64,000 nucleotides of DNA from an uncultured Oscillospiraceae bacterium (GTDB lineage: Bacteria > Bacillota > Clostridia > Oscillospirales > Oscillospiraceae), in the NCBI GenBank assembly GCA_947631395.1, contig CANRLF010000008.1, positions 18,927 through 82,926 of the forward strand, in the 5' to 3' direction. The translations under genes were made by a program, and so were the position numbers. Positions within the stretch are counted from its first letter, which is position 1. Each line of letters opens with the position of its first letter. The notes under the pieces were generated by a model. The model had not been told where the DNA came from, did not search any database, and saw only the letters and a list, made by a program, of their open reading frames with translations. Below are positions 24,478 to 33,328 of the stretch, one piece after another.

Positions 24478-24573
24478 ATGATTGAGAATTTCAACTTGAT
24501 TATGTTCTGTGCTATGATCCCGATAGTTGTGGGAGTAATCGTAGCAGTATTAAATGACAAGAAAAAGAAATGA
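24478..24573 (+). CDS. 31-residue membrane peptide (short ORF)
   Basis: ATG preceded by GAGAGGG at 6-nt spacing. Encodes MIENFNLIMFCAMIP, then IVVGVIVAVLN and DKKKK: a short polar start, one hydrophobic helix of about 20 residues and a Lys-rich end that would stay in the cytoplasm. Size and layout resemble small membrane regulators or type I toxin peptides, but no antisense gene is obvious. It lies in an AT-rich island and is followed by AT-rich sequence without a clear terminator. Real coding is plausible, not proven. Confidence 0.45.
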   Translation: MIENFNLIMFCAMIPIVVGVIVAVLNDKKKK

Positions 24574-24730
24574 AAATTTCTGTGTGCTGGCAGGAAAATT
24601 TTGCGCACACCGTTGGATAAATTTTCACCTCAGCCACAACTCCAACACTCCGGGAACACAAAAGGGAATTGGGATACTCAAAAAAGAGGCGGCCTTCAGG
24701 CCAATCGCCTGATCCCGGCGAAAATCCCTC

Positions 24731-24759
24731 TTGACGTTTCTCACCCAATCTGATAAACT
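24731..24759 (+). promoter_or_regulatory. Promoter of the cysE-cysS operon
   Basis: TTGACG (24731-24736), 17 nt, TAAACT (24754-24759); transcription would begin near 24766, just upstream of the T-box leader. Confidence 0.7.
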
Positions 24760-24780
24760 ACCATAAGATATATTGCCGCG

Positions 24781-25003
24781 ATGAACGGAAAGAGTAGCGG
24801 TGGGGAAGTCCCAGAGAGGGCGCGCGTGCGCTGGAAGCGCGCCTGGCAGGTCCGCCGTGAAGTGCGTCCGGGAGCGGGAGGGCAGGAAATGGCCCTCCGT
24901 GAGGCCGCGTTAAGGCCGGGACCGGTATTTTGCCGGCAGAGTGAAAACGGGAGTGGAACCGCGCGCAAGCGCCTCCTATGGCTTGACCATAGGGGGCTTT
25001 TTT
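24781..25003 (+). promoter_or_regulatory. T-box leader, cysteine specifier
   Basis: AGTAG loop, AGAGAG box (24809 region) and a distal stem GGCGCGCGTGCGCTGG/GCGCGCC. The specifier region GTGAAGTGCGTCC has TGC (Cys) at 24863-24865. The T-box GAGTGGAACCGCG is at 24951-24963. The terminator stem GCCTCCTATGG / CCATAGGGGGC with T6 is at 24971-25003. Uncharged tRNA-Cys would bind both specifier and T-box, favouring the antiterminator and expression of cysE-cysS. Confidence 0.92.
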
Positions 25004-25025
25004 GCTCCCCGGAAAGGAAAGTATC

Positions 25026-25679
25026 ATGTTTGACAGGACAAGAGAGTCCATACGCGCCTATAAGGCCCGCGACCCGGCGGCCAGGTCATGGCTGGAGATC
25101 TACTGGATCTACCCCGGCCCCAGGGCCGAGCGGGCATACAGAAGAGCCCACTATTTGTGGACCCACGGCCACAGGTTCCTGGCCAGGGCCATATCCGAAC
25201 ACGCCAAGCGCCGCACGGGCATCGAGATACACCCCGGCGCCACCATCGGCCGGAGGCTCGTCATCGACCACGGAAGCGGCATAGTCATCGGCGAGACCAC
25301 CGAGATCGGCGACGACGTGCTCATATATCAGGGGGTGACCCTGGGGGGCACCGGCAAGGACCACGGCAAGCGCCACCCCACCATCGGCAATAACGTGCTC
25401 ATCGGCGCGGGGGCCAAGATACTGGGCCCCTTCACCGTTGGCGACAACGCCCGTGTGGCCGCGGGAGCCGTGGTGCTGTCGGAGGTGCCGCCGGACTCCA
25501 CCGCCGTGGGCGTACCGGCGAGAGTCGTGCGCATCGCCGGTGAGCGCGTCAATTACGCCGACGACGTGGACCAGGTCAGCGTCACCGACCCCGTAAAGGC
25601 AGAGCTGTGCGCCCTGAGGGCCAGGGTGGGCCAGCTCGAACAAAAGCTGAAGGAGGACAACGAAAATGTATCTTTATAA
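25026..25679 (+). CDS. cysE: Serine O-acetyltransferase
   Basis: 217 residues, the short CysE form. Makes O-acetylserine from serine and acetyl-CoA, first step of cysteine synthesis. N-terminal helical part, then left-handed beta-helix hexapeptides: IEIHPGATIGRRLVIDHGSG, IGETTEIGDDVLIYQGVTLG and KRHPTIGNNVLIGAGAKILG. Catalytic His in the DHGSG and GKDHGKRHPTIG motifs. ATG 25026 has GGAAAG upstream; an earlier in-frame ATG at 25002 lies in the terminator. The C-terminal coiled helix RARVGQLEQKLKED is extra. Overlaps cysS by 14 nt; both under the Cys T-box. Confidence 0.95.
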   Translation: MFDRTRESIRAYKARDPAARSWLEIYWIYPGPRAERAYRRAHYLWTHGHRFLARAISEHAKRRTGIEIHPGATIGRRLVIDHGSGIVIGETTEIGDDVLIYQGVTLGGTGKDHGKRHPTIGNNVLIGAGAKILGPFTVGDNARVAAGAVVLSEVPPDSTAVGVPARVVRIAGERVNYADDVDQVSVTDPVKAELCALRARVGQLEQKLKEDNENVSL

Positions 25680-27117
25680 CTCCGCCACACATAAAAAGGA
25701 GCCCTTCACCACCCACACCCCGGGCCACGTGGAGATGTACACCTGCGGCCCCACGGTCTACCACTTCGCCCACATCGGCAACCTCCGCAGCTATATCATG
25801 GAGGACGCCTTGGAAAAATACCTCCGGTATGAGGGCTACGACGTGAACCGCGTGATGAATATAACCGACGTGGGCCACCTCAGCGGCGACAGCGATGCCG
25901 GCGAGGACAAGATGCTCGTTGGCGCGAGACGCGAGCACAAGACCGTCATGGAGATAGCCAAATTCTACACCGACGCCTTCTTTGACGACTGCCGCAAGCT
26001 CAATATAAAGACCCCCGACACCGTCCAGCCCGCCACGGGCCTCATCCCCGAGTTCATCACCATGGTGGAGGGGCTTTTGGACAGGGGTTACGCCTATGTG
26101 GCCGGCGGGAACGTGTATTTCGACACCTCAAAGCTCACCCGCTACCACATCTTCTTCGACCACGACGAGGCCGACCTGGAGGTTGGCGTCCGCGAGGGCG
26201 TGGAGGAGGACCGGAACAAGCGCAATAAGAACGACTTCGTCCTCTGGTTCACCAAGTCGAAATTCGAGGACCAGGCCCTGAAGTGGGACTCCCCCTGGGG
26301 CGTGGGCTACCCCGGCTGGCACATCGAGTGCTCCGCCATCTCCTTGAAATATAACGGCGAGTACCTGGACCTCCACTGCGGCGGCATCGACAACGCCTTC
26401 CCCCACCACACAAACGAGATCGCCCAGTCCGAGTCCTACCTCGGCCACCCCTGGTGCCCCCAGTGGTTCCACGTCCACCACCTCAACACCCCCGAGGGGA
26501 AGATGAGCAAATCAAAAGGCAAGACCCTCATCCTCACCACCCTTGAGGAGGAGGGATACGACCCATTAAGCTACCGCTTCTTCTGCCTCCAGAGCCACTA
26601 CCGTAAGGCCCTGGTGTTCACCTGGGAGAACCTGGACAACGCCGCCGGCGCCTACCGCAAGCTCATCGCCCGTGTGGCCGCCCTGGACCCCGGCGACGGC
26701 GAGGTGGACGGCGCCGTGCTGGAGGAGTACCGCCGTAAATTCACGGACGCCGTGGGGAACGACCTCAACACATCCCTGGGCATAACCGCCGTCTATGACG
26801 CGCTGAAGGCCGGAACCAACGACGCCACACGCCTTGCCATCATCGGCGACTACGACCGGGTCCTCAGCCTGAGCCTCCTCGAAAAGGCCGCGGTTAAGCG
26901 TGAAGAGGAGGCGCGCAGCCGCCAGACCGCCTCCACCTCCGGCGGCTTTACCGTGGAGGGCGAGGGCGACCCGGAGATAGACGCCATCGTCCTGCGCAGA
27001 GCCCAGGCGAAAAAGGAAAAGGATTTCGCCCTGGCCGACCGCCTCCGTGATGACCTTAAGGCCCGCGGAATAGAGCTCACCGACATCCCCAACGGAGCAA
27101 AATGGAAAAGAATATAA
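25666..27117 (+). CDS. cysS: Cysteinyl-tRNA synthetase
   Basis: 483 residues, class I synthetase. Zn-binding Cys and HIGH-type motif in CGPTVYHFAHIGNL, second Zn ligands in GWHIECSAIS and HTNEIAQSE, KMSKS as GKMSKSKGKTL. Charges tRNA-Cys, whose uncharged form is sensed by the leader at 24781-25003, so the operon is a feedback loop linking cysteine supply (cysE) to its use. Followed by a strong terminator. Confidence 0.97.
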   Translation: MYLYNSATHKKEPFTTHTPGHVEMYTCGPTVYHFAHIGNLRSYIMEDALEKYLRYEGYDVNRVMNITDVGHLSGDSDAGEDKMLVGARREHKTVMEIAKFYTDAFFDDCRKLNIKTPDTVQPATGLIPEFITMVEGLLDRGYAYVAGGNVYFDTSKLTRYHIFFDHDEADLEVGVREGVEEDRNKRNKNDFVLWFTKSKFEDQALKWDSPWGVGYPGWHIECSAISLKYNGEYLDLHCGGIDNAFPHHTNEIAQSESYLGHPWCPQWFHVHHLNTPEGKMSKSKGKTLILTTLEEEGYDPLSYRFFCLQSHYRKALVFTWENLDNAAGAYRKLIARVAALDPGDGEVDGAVLEEYRRKFTDAVGNDLNTSLGITAVYDALKAGTNDATRLAIIGDYDRVLSLSLLEKAAVKREEEARSRQTASTSGGFTVEGEGDPEIDAIVLRRAQAKKEKDFALADRLRDDLKARGIELTDIPNGAKWKRI

Positions 27118-27143
27118 CCGACACGGTAAGCCATAAAAAGCAA

Positions 27144-27177
27144 GGGCCCCTGCAAATTTCCGCAGGGGCTCTTTTTT
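27144..27177 (+). terminator. Terminator of cysE-cysS
   Basis: GGGCCCCTGC / GCAGGGGCTC with an 8-nt loop, followed by T6. Confidence 0.9.
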
Positions 27178-27222
27178 CGTGAATAAAATATTTCATAAAG
27201 TGCACAAATGACGAAAATTATC

Positions 27223-27251
27223 TTGACATTCCCGTAAAGAATTGTTAAAAT
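27223..27251 (+). promoter_or_regulatory. Promoter of the mgl-type operon
   Basis: TTGACA (27223-27228), 17 nt, TAAAAT (27246-27251). Near-consensus, 127 nt before the mglB start, leaving a leader that holds two palindromes. Confidence 0.8.
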
Positions 27252-27267
27252 TGCATATGTAGAAAGC

Positions 27268-27308
27268 GAAAGGCCCGGGCCTTTCCTCTCGCCCGTTAAC
27301 GGGCGAGA
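27268..27308. promoter_or_regulatory. Two adjacent perfect palindromes in the mglB leader
   Basis: GAAAGGCCCGGGCCTTTC (27268-27285) and a 22-bp palindrome at 27287-27308 with arms TCTCGCCC/GGGCGAGA around GTTAAC. They begin about 10 nt after the expected transcription start, so either repressor operators or stacked leader hairpins. A third, GC-only palindrome (CCGGCCGG) follows near 27332. Confidence 0.6.
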
Positions 27309-27377
27309 ATGACTCACTGTCAACTGTGGGTCCGGCCGGCCGCGGACTGCGAACATTTTTTGAAAGGGAGAGGAAAA

Positions 27378-28352
27378 ATGAAAAAAGTAGTAGCAATCAT
27401 GTTGGCACTTGTCCTTGTACTCGCGCTGGCCGCCTGCGGCGGGAAGGACGACGGCAAAAAGACCGTCGGCGTCCTCATCTACAAGTTCGACGACGCGTTT
27501 ATGACCACCTACCGTAACGCTCTCAAGGAGATCCTTGAGGAGAAGGGCTATGAGGTCACCTTCCAGGACGGCAACAACGACCAGGCCAAGCAGAATGAGC
27601 AGATCAACAACTACATAACCCAGGGCGTTGACGCGCTCATCATCAACCCCGTTATGACCTCCGCCGCTGATCAGATCGTCTCCACCGTTAAGAACGCCGG
27701 CATCCCCACCGTGCTCATCAACCGTGAGCCCACCGCCGAGCAGATGTCCGCCTATGACAAGCTGGTCTACGTCGGCTGCGACGCCGCCCAGTCCGGCACC
27801 TTCCAGGGCGAGCTCATCCTCGACACCCCCAACCAGGGCGACATCAACGGCGACGGTAAGATCAGCTACATTATGATCCAGGGCGACCCGGAGAACATCG
27901 ACGCCCAGCTTCGTACCGAGTACTCCGTGAAGGCCCTGACCGACGCCGGCAAGACCGTGGAGCAGCTTGACCTCCAGCGCGGCGACTGGGACCGTGAGAA
28001 GGGCCAGACCATCTGCGCTAACGACCTTGCCCAGTACGGCGATCAGATCGAGGTCGTGTTCTGCAACAACGACGACATGGCCATCGGCGCCCTCCAGTCC
28101 ATCCAGGCCGCGGGCCGCAAGGTCAACGAGGACATCTACCTCGTGGGCGTTGACGCCCTTGAGGCCGCCCTTAACGAGGTCGCCAACGGCAACATGACCG
28201 GCACCGTCCTCAACGACGCCGTGGGACAGGCCACCGCCGCTGTTGAGCAGATGGAGAAGCTCCTTGACGGCGCCACCTACAAGGCCGGCGAGCAGAGCGT
28301 CTATGTCCCCTACGTCAAGGTCACTCCCGACAACGTGAAGGACTTCCAGTAA
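27378..28352 (+). CDS. mglB: Galactose/glucose-type sugar-binding lipoprotein
   Basis: 324 residues. Lipobox ALAAC (Cys20), then a type I periplasmic-binding fold: KKTVGVLIYKFDDAFMTTYR, NDQAKQNEQINNYITQGVDA (lobe motif), LINREPT, AAQSGTFQGEL, GDINGDGKISYIMIQGDPE (calcium-loop-like), QRGDWDREKGQ and FCNNDDMAIGAL. These fit MglB (D-galactose, glucose or methyl-galactoside). ATG 27378 with GGGAGAGG; the frame extends to 27309 through the palindromes. Captures sugar outside and delivers it to MglAC. A terminator-like hairpin after the gene probably makes it more abundant than the permease. Confidence 0.9.
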   Translation: MKKVVAIMLALVLVLALAACGGKDDGKKTVGVLIYKFDDAFMTTYRNALKEILEEKGYEVTFQDGNNDQAKQNEQINNYITQGVDALIINPVMTSAADQIVSTVKNAGIPTVLINREPTAEQMSAYDKLVYVGCDAAQSGTFQGELILDTPNQGDINGDGKISYIMIQGDPENIDAQLRTEYSVKALTDAGKTVEQLDLQRGDWDREKGQTICANDLAQYGDQIEVVFCNNDDMAIGALQSIQAAGRKVNEDIYLVGVDALEAALNEVANGNMTGTVLNDAVGQATAAVEQMEKLLDGATYKAGEQSVYVPYVKVTPDNVKDFQ

Positions 28353-28387
28353 GTCTCGGCACCGTCCGCTGACAAAGCGACAGATAA

Positions 28388-28420
28388 GGGGTGCGTGCGC
28401 ACGCACGCACCCCGTTTTAT
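28388..28420 (+). terminator. Leaky terminator between mglB and mglA
   Basis: 12-bp stem GGGGTGCGTGCG / CGCACGCACCCC with a minimal loop, then GTTTTATT. Placement after the binding-protein gene of a sugar ABC operon suits differential expression. A second hairpin without U-tract (CCGCTCAGG / CCTGAGCGG) is at 28494-28529. Confidence 0.75.
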
Positions 28421-28559
28421 TCCGGGGTGTTGACCGGTACAGCGAAGGCGCCGTTCCGGTCAAAGCCGCGGAATACGGCTTTGCGCAAGCTCACCGCTCA
28501 GGCATCCTCCCCGGAGGGGCCCTGAGCGGGATACGATATAAAAAAGGGGGAAGTAGGAA

Positions 28560-30062
28560 TTGTCTGAATACCGTCTGGAAATGCGGGACGTGGTAAAGAG
28601 CTTCCCGGGCGTCAAAGCCCTGGACCACGCCCAGCTGAAGCTTAAGCCCGGCACGGTCCACGCCCTGATGGGCGAGAACGGCGCGGGCAAGTCGACGCTT
28701 ATGAAGTGCATGTTCGGTATATACCACATGGACGAGGGCGAGCTCATCTACGAGGGGGAGAAGATCACCATCAACGGCCCCATGGACGCCCTGAACCGCG
28801 GCATCGCCATGGTCCATCAGGAGCTCCAGCCCATACCCGAGCGTAGCATCGGCGAGAACATCTTTGTGGGCCGGTACCCCACGAAGGGCCCGCTGAAGCT
28901 CATCGACCACGATAAGATGTACGCCGACGCGGCCAAGGTCCTGCAGGAGGTACACCTGAACTTCGATCCCCACGCCAGGCTCGGGAGCCTCAGCGTATCC
29001 CAGATGCAGCTGGTGGAGATAGCCAAGGCCGTATCCGCCGACTGCCGGGTCCTCATCCTTGACGAGCCCACCTCGTCCCTGACGGCCGCGGAGGTGGAGG
29101 CGCTCTTCACCATCGTCAACGAGCTTCGTGAGAAGGGCGTCGCCATCGTATACATAAGCCACAAGATGGACGAGATACTCCGCATAAGCGACGAGGTCAC
29201 CATCATGCGCGACGGCCAGTACATCGGCACCTGGCCGGCCAAGGAGCTCACAACGGACCTCATCATAACCAGGATGGTGGGCCGGGAGCTCACGAACCTC
29301 TACCCGCCCCGGGAAAACAAGCCCGGCGAGGTGGTGTTCGAGGTGAAGGACTTCACCTCCATAAACCCCCGGAGCTTCCGGAACGTCAGCTTCAATGTCC
29401 GCCGGGGCGAGATACTTGGCGTCGCGGGCCTTGTGGGCGCCCAGCGCACGGAGCTCATGGAGGGCCTTTTCGGCCTTCGCAACCACACGAAGGGCACCAT
29501 CACCTATGAGGGCAAGGAGCTTAAAATAAACCAGCCCCGGGACGCCATAAACCACGGCATCGCGATGCTCACCGAGGACCGCCGCGCCACCGGCATACTG
29601 GGTGTGCTGTCCATCGCGGACAACGTATCCATCGCCTCCCTCAACAAATACCTCATCGGCGGCATGGTCCTCAACGACAAAAAGATAGAGGAGCTGGTGC
29701 AGGAGAACGTGGCGAAGCTCTCAATAAAGACGCCGTCCTCCAAGACCCTCATCCAGTCCCTGTCCGGCGGCAACCAGCAGAAGGTGCTCATAAGCCGCTG
29801 GCTCGCCAACGACCCGGACGTGTTCATCCTTGACGAGCCCACCCGCGGCATCGACGTTGGCGCGAAATACGAGATCTACTGCATAATCGCCGACCTTGCC
29901 AAGCAGGGCAAGAGCGTTATAATGATCTCGTCGGAGATGGGTGAGCTCATCGGCATGTCCGACCGCATAATGGTCATGTGCGACGGCCGTGTGACGGGCA
30001 TCGTCGAAGGCAAGGACGCCACCCAGGAGAACATCATGGCCCTGGCGGCCCAGTTTGAATAA
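28560..30062 (+). CDS. mglA: Sugar ABC transporter ATP-binding protein, double domain
   Basis: 500 residues, two fused nucleotide-binding domains as in MglA/RbsA. First: Walker A GENGAGKSTLMKCMFG, signature LSVSQMQLVEIAKAV, Walker B VLILDEPTSSLT. Second: degenerate Walker A GLVGAQRTELMEGLFG, signature LSGGNQQKVLISRWL, Walker B VFILDEPTRGIDVG. The degenerate second site is normal in this family. TTG start after GGGGGAAGTAGG. 14 nt before mglC. Confidence 0.95.
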   Translation: MSEYRLEMRDVVKSFPGVKALDHAQLKLKPGTVHALMGENGAGKSTLMKCMFGIYHMDEGELIYEGEKITINGPMDALNRGIAMVHQELQPIPERSIGENIFVGRYPTKGPLKLIDHDKMYADAAKVLQEVHLNFDPHARLGSLSVSQMQLVEIAKAVSADCRVLILDEPTSSLTAAEVEALFTIVNELREKGVAIVYISHKMDEILRISDEVTIMRDGQYIGTWPAKELTTDLIITRMVGRELTNLYPPRENKPGEVVFEVKDFTSINPRSFRNVSFNVRRGEILGVAGLVGAQRTELMEGLFGLRNHTKGTITYEGKELKINQPRDAINHGIAMLTEDRRATGILGVLSIADNVSIASLNKYLIGGMVLNDKKIEELVQENVAKLSIKTPSSKTLIQSLSGGNQQKVLISRWLANDPDVFILDEPTRGIDVGAKYEIYCIIADLAKQGKSVIMISSEMGELIGMSDRIMVMCDGRVTGIVEGKDATQENIMALAAQFE

Positions 30063-30075
30063 GGAGGACGGAAAT

Positions 30076-31065
30076 ATGAAAGCAAAGAAAATAGACATCA
30101 AAAAATTTGTCTCCAATAACGCCATTATAATCCTGGTGTTCATCCTTATGATGATCACGGGCTTCTCCACCAAGAACTTCTTCTCGGCGGACAACTTCAA
30201 GAACCTCCTGGCCAACATGTCCCCCCGGTTCATACTGGCCTGCGGCGTGTCCGGGTGCCTTATAACCAAGGGCACGGACCTGTCCGCCGGACGCCAGGCG
30301 GGTCTTGCGGCTTGCCTGTCGGCCATGATGCTCCAGAAGCTCGACTACTCCGCCCGGGTCCTCACCTGGCTTCCCAGTATCCCCTGGCCGGTGGTGCTCC
30401 TCATCGTCATGGTCATCATGGGCTGCATCGGCGCCATCAACGGCTGCGTCATCGCCTTCCTGAAGGTCCCCCCCTTCATCGCCACCCTCGGTATGCAGAC
30501 CATAGTCTACGGCGCCTGCCAGATAATCACCAACAACCAGCCCCTCGGCGGATTTGAGGACAGCTACCTGGTGGTCGGCCGCGGCGTCATCCTGTCCATA
30601 ATCCCGTACCTTGCCATATTCGCGGTGATCATCGGACTTTATTTCTGGTTCCTGTACAATAAGACACGCCACGGAAAATACATGTACGCCATCGGCGGCA
30701 ACGAGAACGCCGCCCAGGTGGCCGGCGTCAACGTGGTCGCCACCCTTATCCGCATCTACCTCCTGGCCGGCATGATGTACGGCATGGCCGGCTTCCTCAT
30801 CGGCACCAAGGCCGGCGGCGCCTCCACCGCCACGGGCTTCGGCTATGAGCTGGAGGCCATCGCGGCCTGCACCATCGGCGGCGTGTCCGCCAACGGCGGC
30901 GTCGGTAAGGTCAGCGGCATCCTCATCGGTGTCCTGGTGTTCGAGGTCCTGAAGATATGCCTCCAGTTCCTCGGCGTCGACCCGGCCTACACCTTCATCG
31001 CCCAGGGCGTCGTCATCATCGTCGCCGTGGCCCTCGACCTGCGCAAGTACCTGGCCAAGAAGTGA
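30076..31065 (+). CDS. mglC: Galactose-type ABC transporter permease
   Basis: 329 residues, about ten membrane helices, MglC/RbsC type: FFSADNFKNLLANMSPRFIL, IGAINGCVIAFLKVPPFIATLG, and the EAA-like GGNENAAQVAGVNV motif, then GELEAIAACTIGG-like GYELEAIAACTIGG. ATG 30076 follows AAGGAGG. Forms the membrane channel with MglA for the sugar delivered by the binding lipoprotein. A small membrane protein gene follows after 2 nt. Confidence 0.94.
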   Translation: MKAKKIDIKKFVSNNAIIILVFILMMITGFSTKNFFSADNFKNLLANMSPRFILACGVSGCLITKGTDLSAGRQAGLAACLSAMMLQKLDYSARVLTWLPSIPWPVVLLIVMVIMGCIGAINGCVIAFLKVPPFIATLGMQTIVYGACQIITNNQPLGGFEDSYLVVGRGVILSIIPYLAIFAVIIGLYFWFLYNKTRHGKYMYAIGGNENAAQVAGVNVVATLIRIYLLAGMMYGMAGFLIGTKAGGASTATGFGYELEAIAACTIGGVSANGGVGKVSGILIGVLVFEVLKICLQFLGVDPAYTFIAQGVVIIVAVALDLRKYLAKK

Positions 31066-31067
31066 GC

Positions 31068-31307
31068 ATGGACGAAAAAGACACCCGCCCCTCCCCGGAG
31101 GAGCCCATGCCCCCGTCGGCTGAGTCCCCCGAGCCCCAGGAGTCCCCGGACGAGGCCCCGCCCCGCCCAAAGCGCCCCATCGAGAGATTTTACGATAAGT
31201 TTGAGGGCGTACCCCTGAAGGCCCTTGACATCTTCATCGGCATCCTCATCGCCGCCTTCATAATACTCGTGGTGCTCGGCTACCTAAAGGGACATGAGAT
31301 AATCTAA
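31068..31307 (+). CDS. Small proline-rich single-pass membrane protein
   Basis: 79 residues. N-terminal half is Pro/Glu/Ser-rich (PSPEEPMPPSAESPEPQES), then a basic patch and one C-terminal helix (DIFIGILIAAFIILVVLGYL). ATG is 2 nt after the mglC stop with only a weak ribosome site, suggesting coupling to mglC. I do not recognise a family. It may be an accessory subunit of the transporter or just a tail-anchored protein sharing the transcript. Confidence 0.65.
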   Translation: MDEKDTRPSPEEPMPPSAESPEPQESPDEAPPRPKRPIERFYDKFEGVPLKALDIFIGILIAAFIILVVLGYLKGHEII

Positions 31308-31311
31308 AAAA

Positions 31312-31342
31312 ATGCCCGCGCTCTTTTTCGGAGCGCGGGCAT
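31312..31342. terminator. Bidirectional terminator, mgl operon / htpG
   Basis: 12-bp stem ATGCCCGCGCTC / GAGCGCGGGCAT with A and T runs on either side; serves both converging transcripts. Confidence 0.92.
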
Positions 31343-31357
31343 TTTATTTGGGATTTT

Positions 31358-33265
31358 TTAAATGAGGTCGCATACCGCGCTGGTGTAGGCGGAGATGTCC
31401 TCCACCGGCAGTGAGGCCAGGAGCTTTGCCTGGGCGCAGAGGACCTTCGCTATCTTGGCGGCCCGGTCCTTGTCGCCCTCAAAGGCGGCGGTGAGGGAGG
31501 CAAAGACCTTGTGCTCCGGGTTTATCTCCAGGACCCGTCGGGCCCGTATCTTCTCACCGGCGTCGCCGGGCATCTGGCGGAAGTACCGCTCCATCTCCAG
31601 GGTAATATCCCCCTCATATGACATGCACACGGCGGAGCTCATAAGCGAGTGCGAGAGCTTCACGTCCGCCACCTCGTCCTTCAGCGTCTCCTTCAGGAAG
31701 TCCAGGAGCTCCTTTGAGCCCGCGTCCTCGGTATCCTGCTCCTTCTTCTCCTCCTCGGTCTCAAGGCCCAGGTCCCCGCCGGAAACCGACTTCAGCTCCT
31801 TGCCCTCGTACTCATAGAGCATCTGGGACACGAACTCGTCTATGTCCTCCACGAAGTATAAAAGCTCATAGCCCTTGGCCCTGACCTGCTCTGTCTGTGG
31901 AAGGCCCGCGGCGGAGCGAATATCTCCGGCGGCGGCGTAGTAGATGTATTTCTGGCTCTCGGGCATACGTGACACGTAGTCCTTAAGGCTCGTCAGCTTT
32001 TCCTCAAAGGAGGAGTGGAACTTCAGAAGGTCCTTCAGAAGCTCCTTTTTCATCCCGTACTCGCCAACGATGCCGTACTTTATTTGCCGGCCGAAGGCGG
32101 CCCAGAAGGCGTCGTATTTCTCCGGGTCCTTTGTCATCAGTGACGTAAGCTCGCTCTTCACCTTGTTCTCTAAGTTCCCGGCTATGACCTTCAGCTGTCT
32201 GTCGTGCTGGAGTATCTCCCGGGAGATGTTGAGGGACAGGTCCGGGGAGTCCACCACGCCCCTGACGAAGCGGAAGCACTCGGGCAGAAGGTCCGGGCAG
32301 GACTCCATTATCATAACGCCGGAGCTATACAGCGCCAGGCCCGGCTTGTAGTCCCGGCTGTAAAAATCGTAGGGTGCCTTTTTGGGTATGAACAGCAGCG
32401 CCCGGTAGCTGGTGAGGCCCTCGGCGTTGACCCTTATGATGGCCACCGGGTCCTCCGTGTCGTGGAAGTGCTCCTTATAAAACTCCACGCACTTCTCGTC
32501 CGTGGCCTCGCTCTTAGGCCTCTGCCAGATGGGCACCATGGAGTTTACCGTTTCCTCCTCGGTGTGGGTCACGGGCTCGGTTTTCTTGTGGCCGTGCTCG
32601 TCTGTCTCGCCGGTCTCCACGTACTCCGTGTGCTCCACGTCCATCCGGATGGGGAAGCGCACGTAATCGGAGTATTTCTTTATGAGGTCCTTTACCCGCC
32701 AGGTCTCCAGATAGTCCGAGAACCGCTCCGCCTCGGTATCCGGCTTTATGTGCATGATTATGTCCGTGCCCACGTCGGGCTTGTCCGCTTCGCTGACGGT
32801 GTAGCCGTCCGCTCCGGCGCTCTCCCATTTCCAGGCCTGATCCGCCCCGTACGCCCGGGATATGACCGTCACCTTGTCGCTGACCATGAAGGCGGAGTAG
32901 AAGCCCACGCCGAACTGGCCGATGATGTCCACGTCCTCGGCGCTCTCAAGCTCCGACTTGAACTTAAAGGAGCCGGAGTGGGCGATGACGCCCAGATTTT
33001 CCTCCATGTCCTCCTTGGACATGCCTATGCCGTTATCCGAGACGGTGACGGTGCGCCCGTCCTTGTCGAGCTTTACGAGGATGCGGAAATCCTCCCGGCT
33101 GAGGCCCACGTTCTCATCCGTCAGCGCCTTGTACGCCAGCTTGTCGATGGCGTCGGAGGCGTTGGAGATTATCTCCCGCAGGAATATCTCGTGGTGGGTG
33201 TAGATGGAGTTGATCATCAGGTCCAGCAGCCGCTTGGACTCGGCCTTGAACTGCTTTTTTGCCAT
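31358..33265 (-). CDS. htpG: Hsp90-family chaperone
   Basis: 635 residues. ATPase N-domain motifs: FLREIISNASDAIDKL (catalytic Glu, Asn), DNGIGMSKEDM, IGQFGVGFYSAFMVSD. Middle domain with YSRDYKPGLALY and catalytic-loop Arg in RGVVDSPDLSLNISRE. A C-terminal dimerisation domain is present. An acidic insertion (EEEKKEQDTEDAGSKE) precedes it. Cytosolic folding helper. A promoter and a small dyad lie upstream (33329-33352); no CIRCE element is seen. Confidence 0.96.
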   Translation of the reverse strand: MAKKQFKAESKRLLDLMINSIYTHHEIFLREIISNASDAIDKLAYKALTDENVGLSREDFRILVKLDKDGRTVTVSDNGIGMSKEDMEENLGVIAHSGSFKFKSELESAEDVDIIGQFGVGFYSAFMVSDKVTVISRAYGADQAWKWESAGADGYTVSEADKPDVGTDIIMHIKPDTEAERFSDYLETWRVKDLIKKYSDYVRFPIRMDVEHTEYVETGETDEHGHKKTEPVTHTEEETVNSMVPIWQRPKSEATDEKCVEFYKEHFHDTEDPVAIIRVNAEGLTSYRALLFIPKKAPYDFYSRDYKPGLALYSSGVMIMESCPDLLPECFRFVRGVVDSPDLSLNISREILQHDRQLKVIAGNLENKVKSELTSLMTKDPEKYDAFWAAFGRQIKYGIVGEYGMKKELLKDLLKFHSSFEEKLTSLKDYVSRMPESQKYIYYAAAGDIRSAAGLPQTEQVRAKGYELLYFVEDIDEFVSQMLYEYEGKELKSVSGGDLGLETEEEKKEQDTEDAGSKELLDFLKETLKDEVADVKLSHSLMSSAVCMSYEGDITLEMERYFRQMPGDAGEKIRARRVLEINPEHKVFASLTAAFEGDKDRAAKIAKVLCAQAKLLASLPVEDISAYTSAVCDLI

Positions 33266-33328
33266 GTTTGCTTACTTCCCTTCAAAGTACAAGCCCGCTT
33301 AATGGCGGGCCTATTTGTTATTAGAGCT

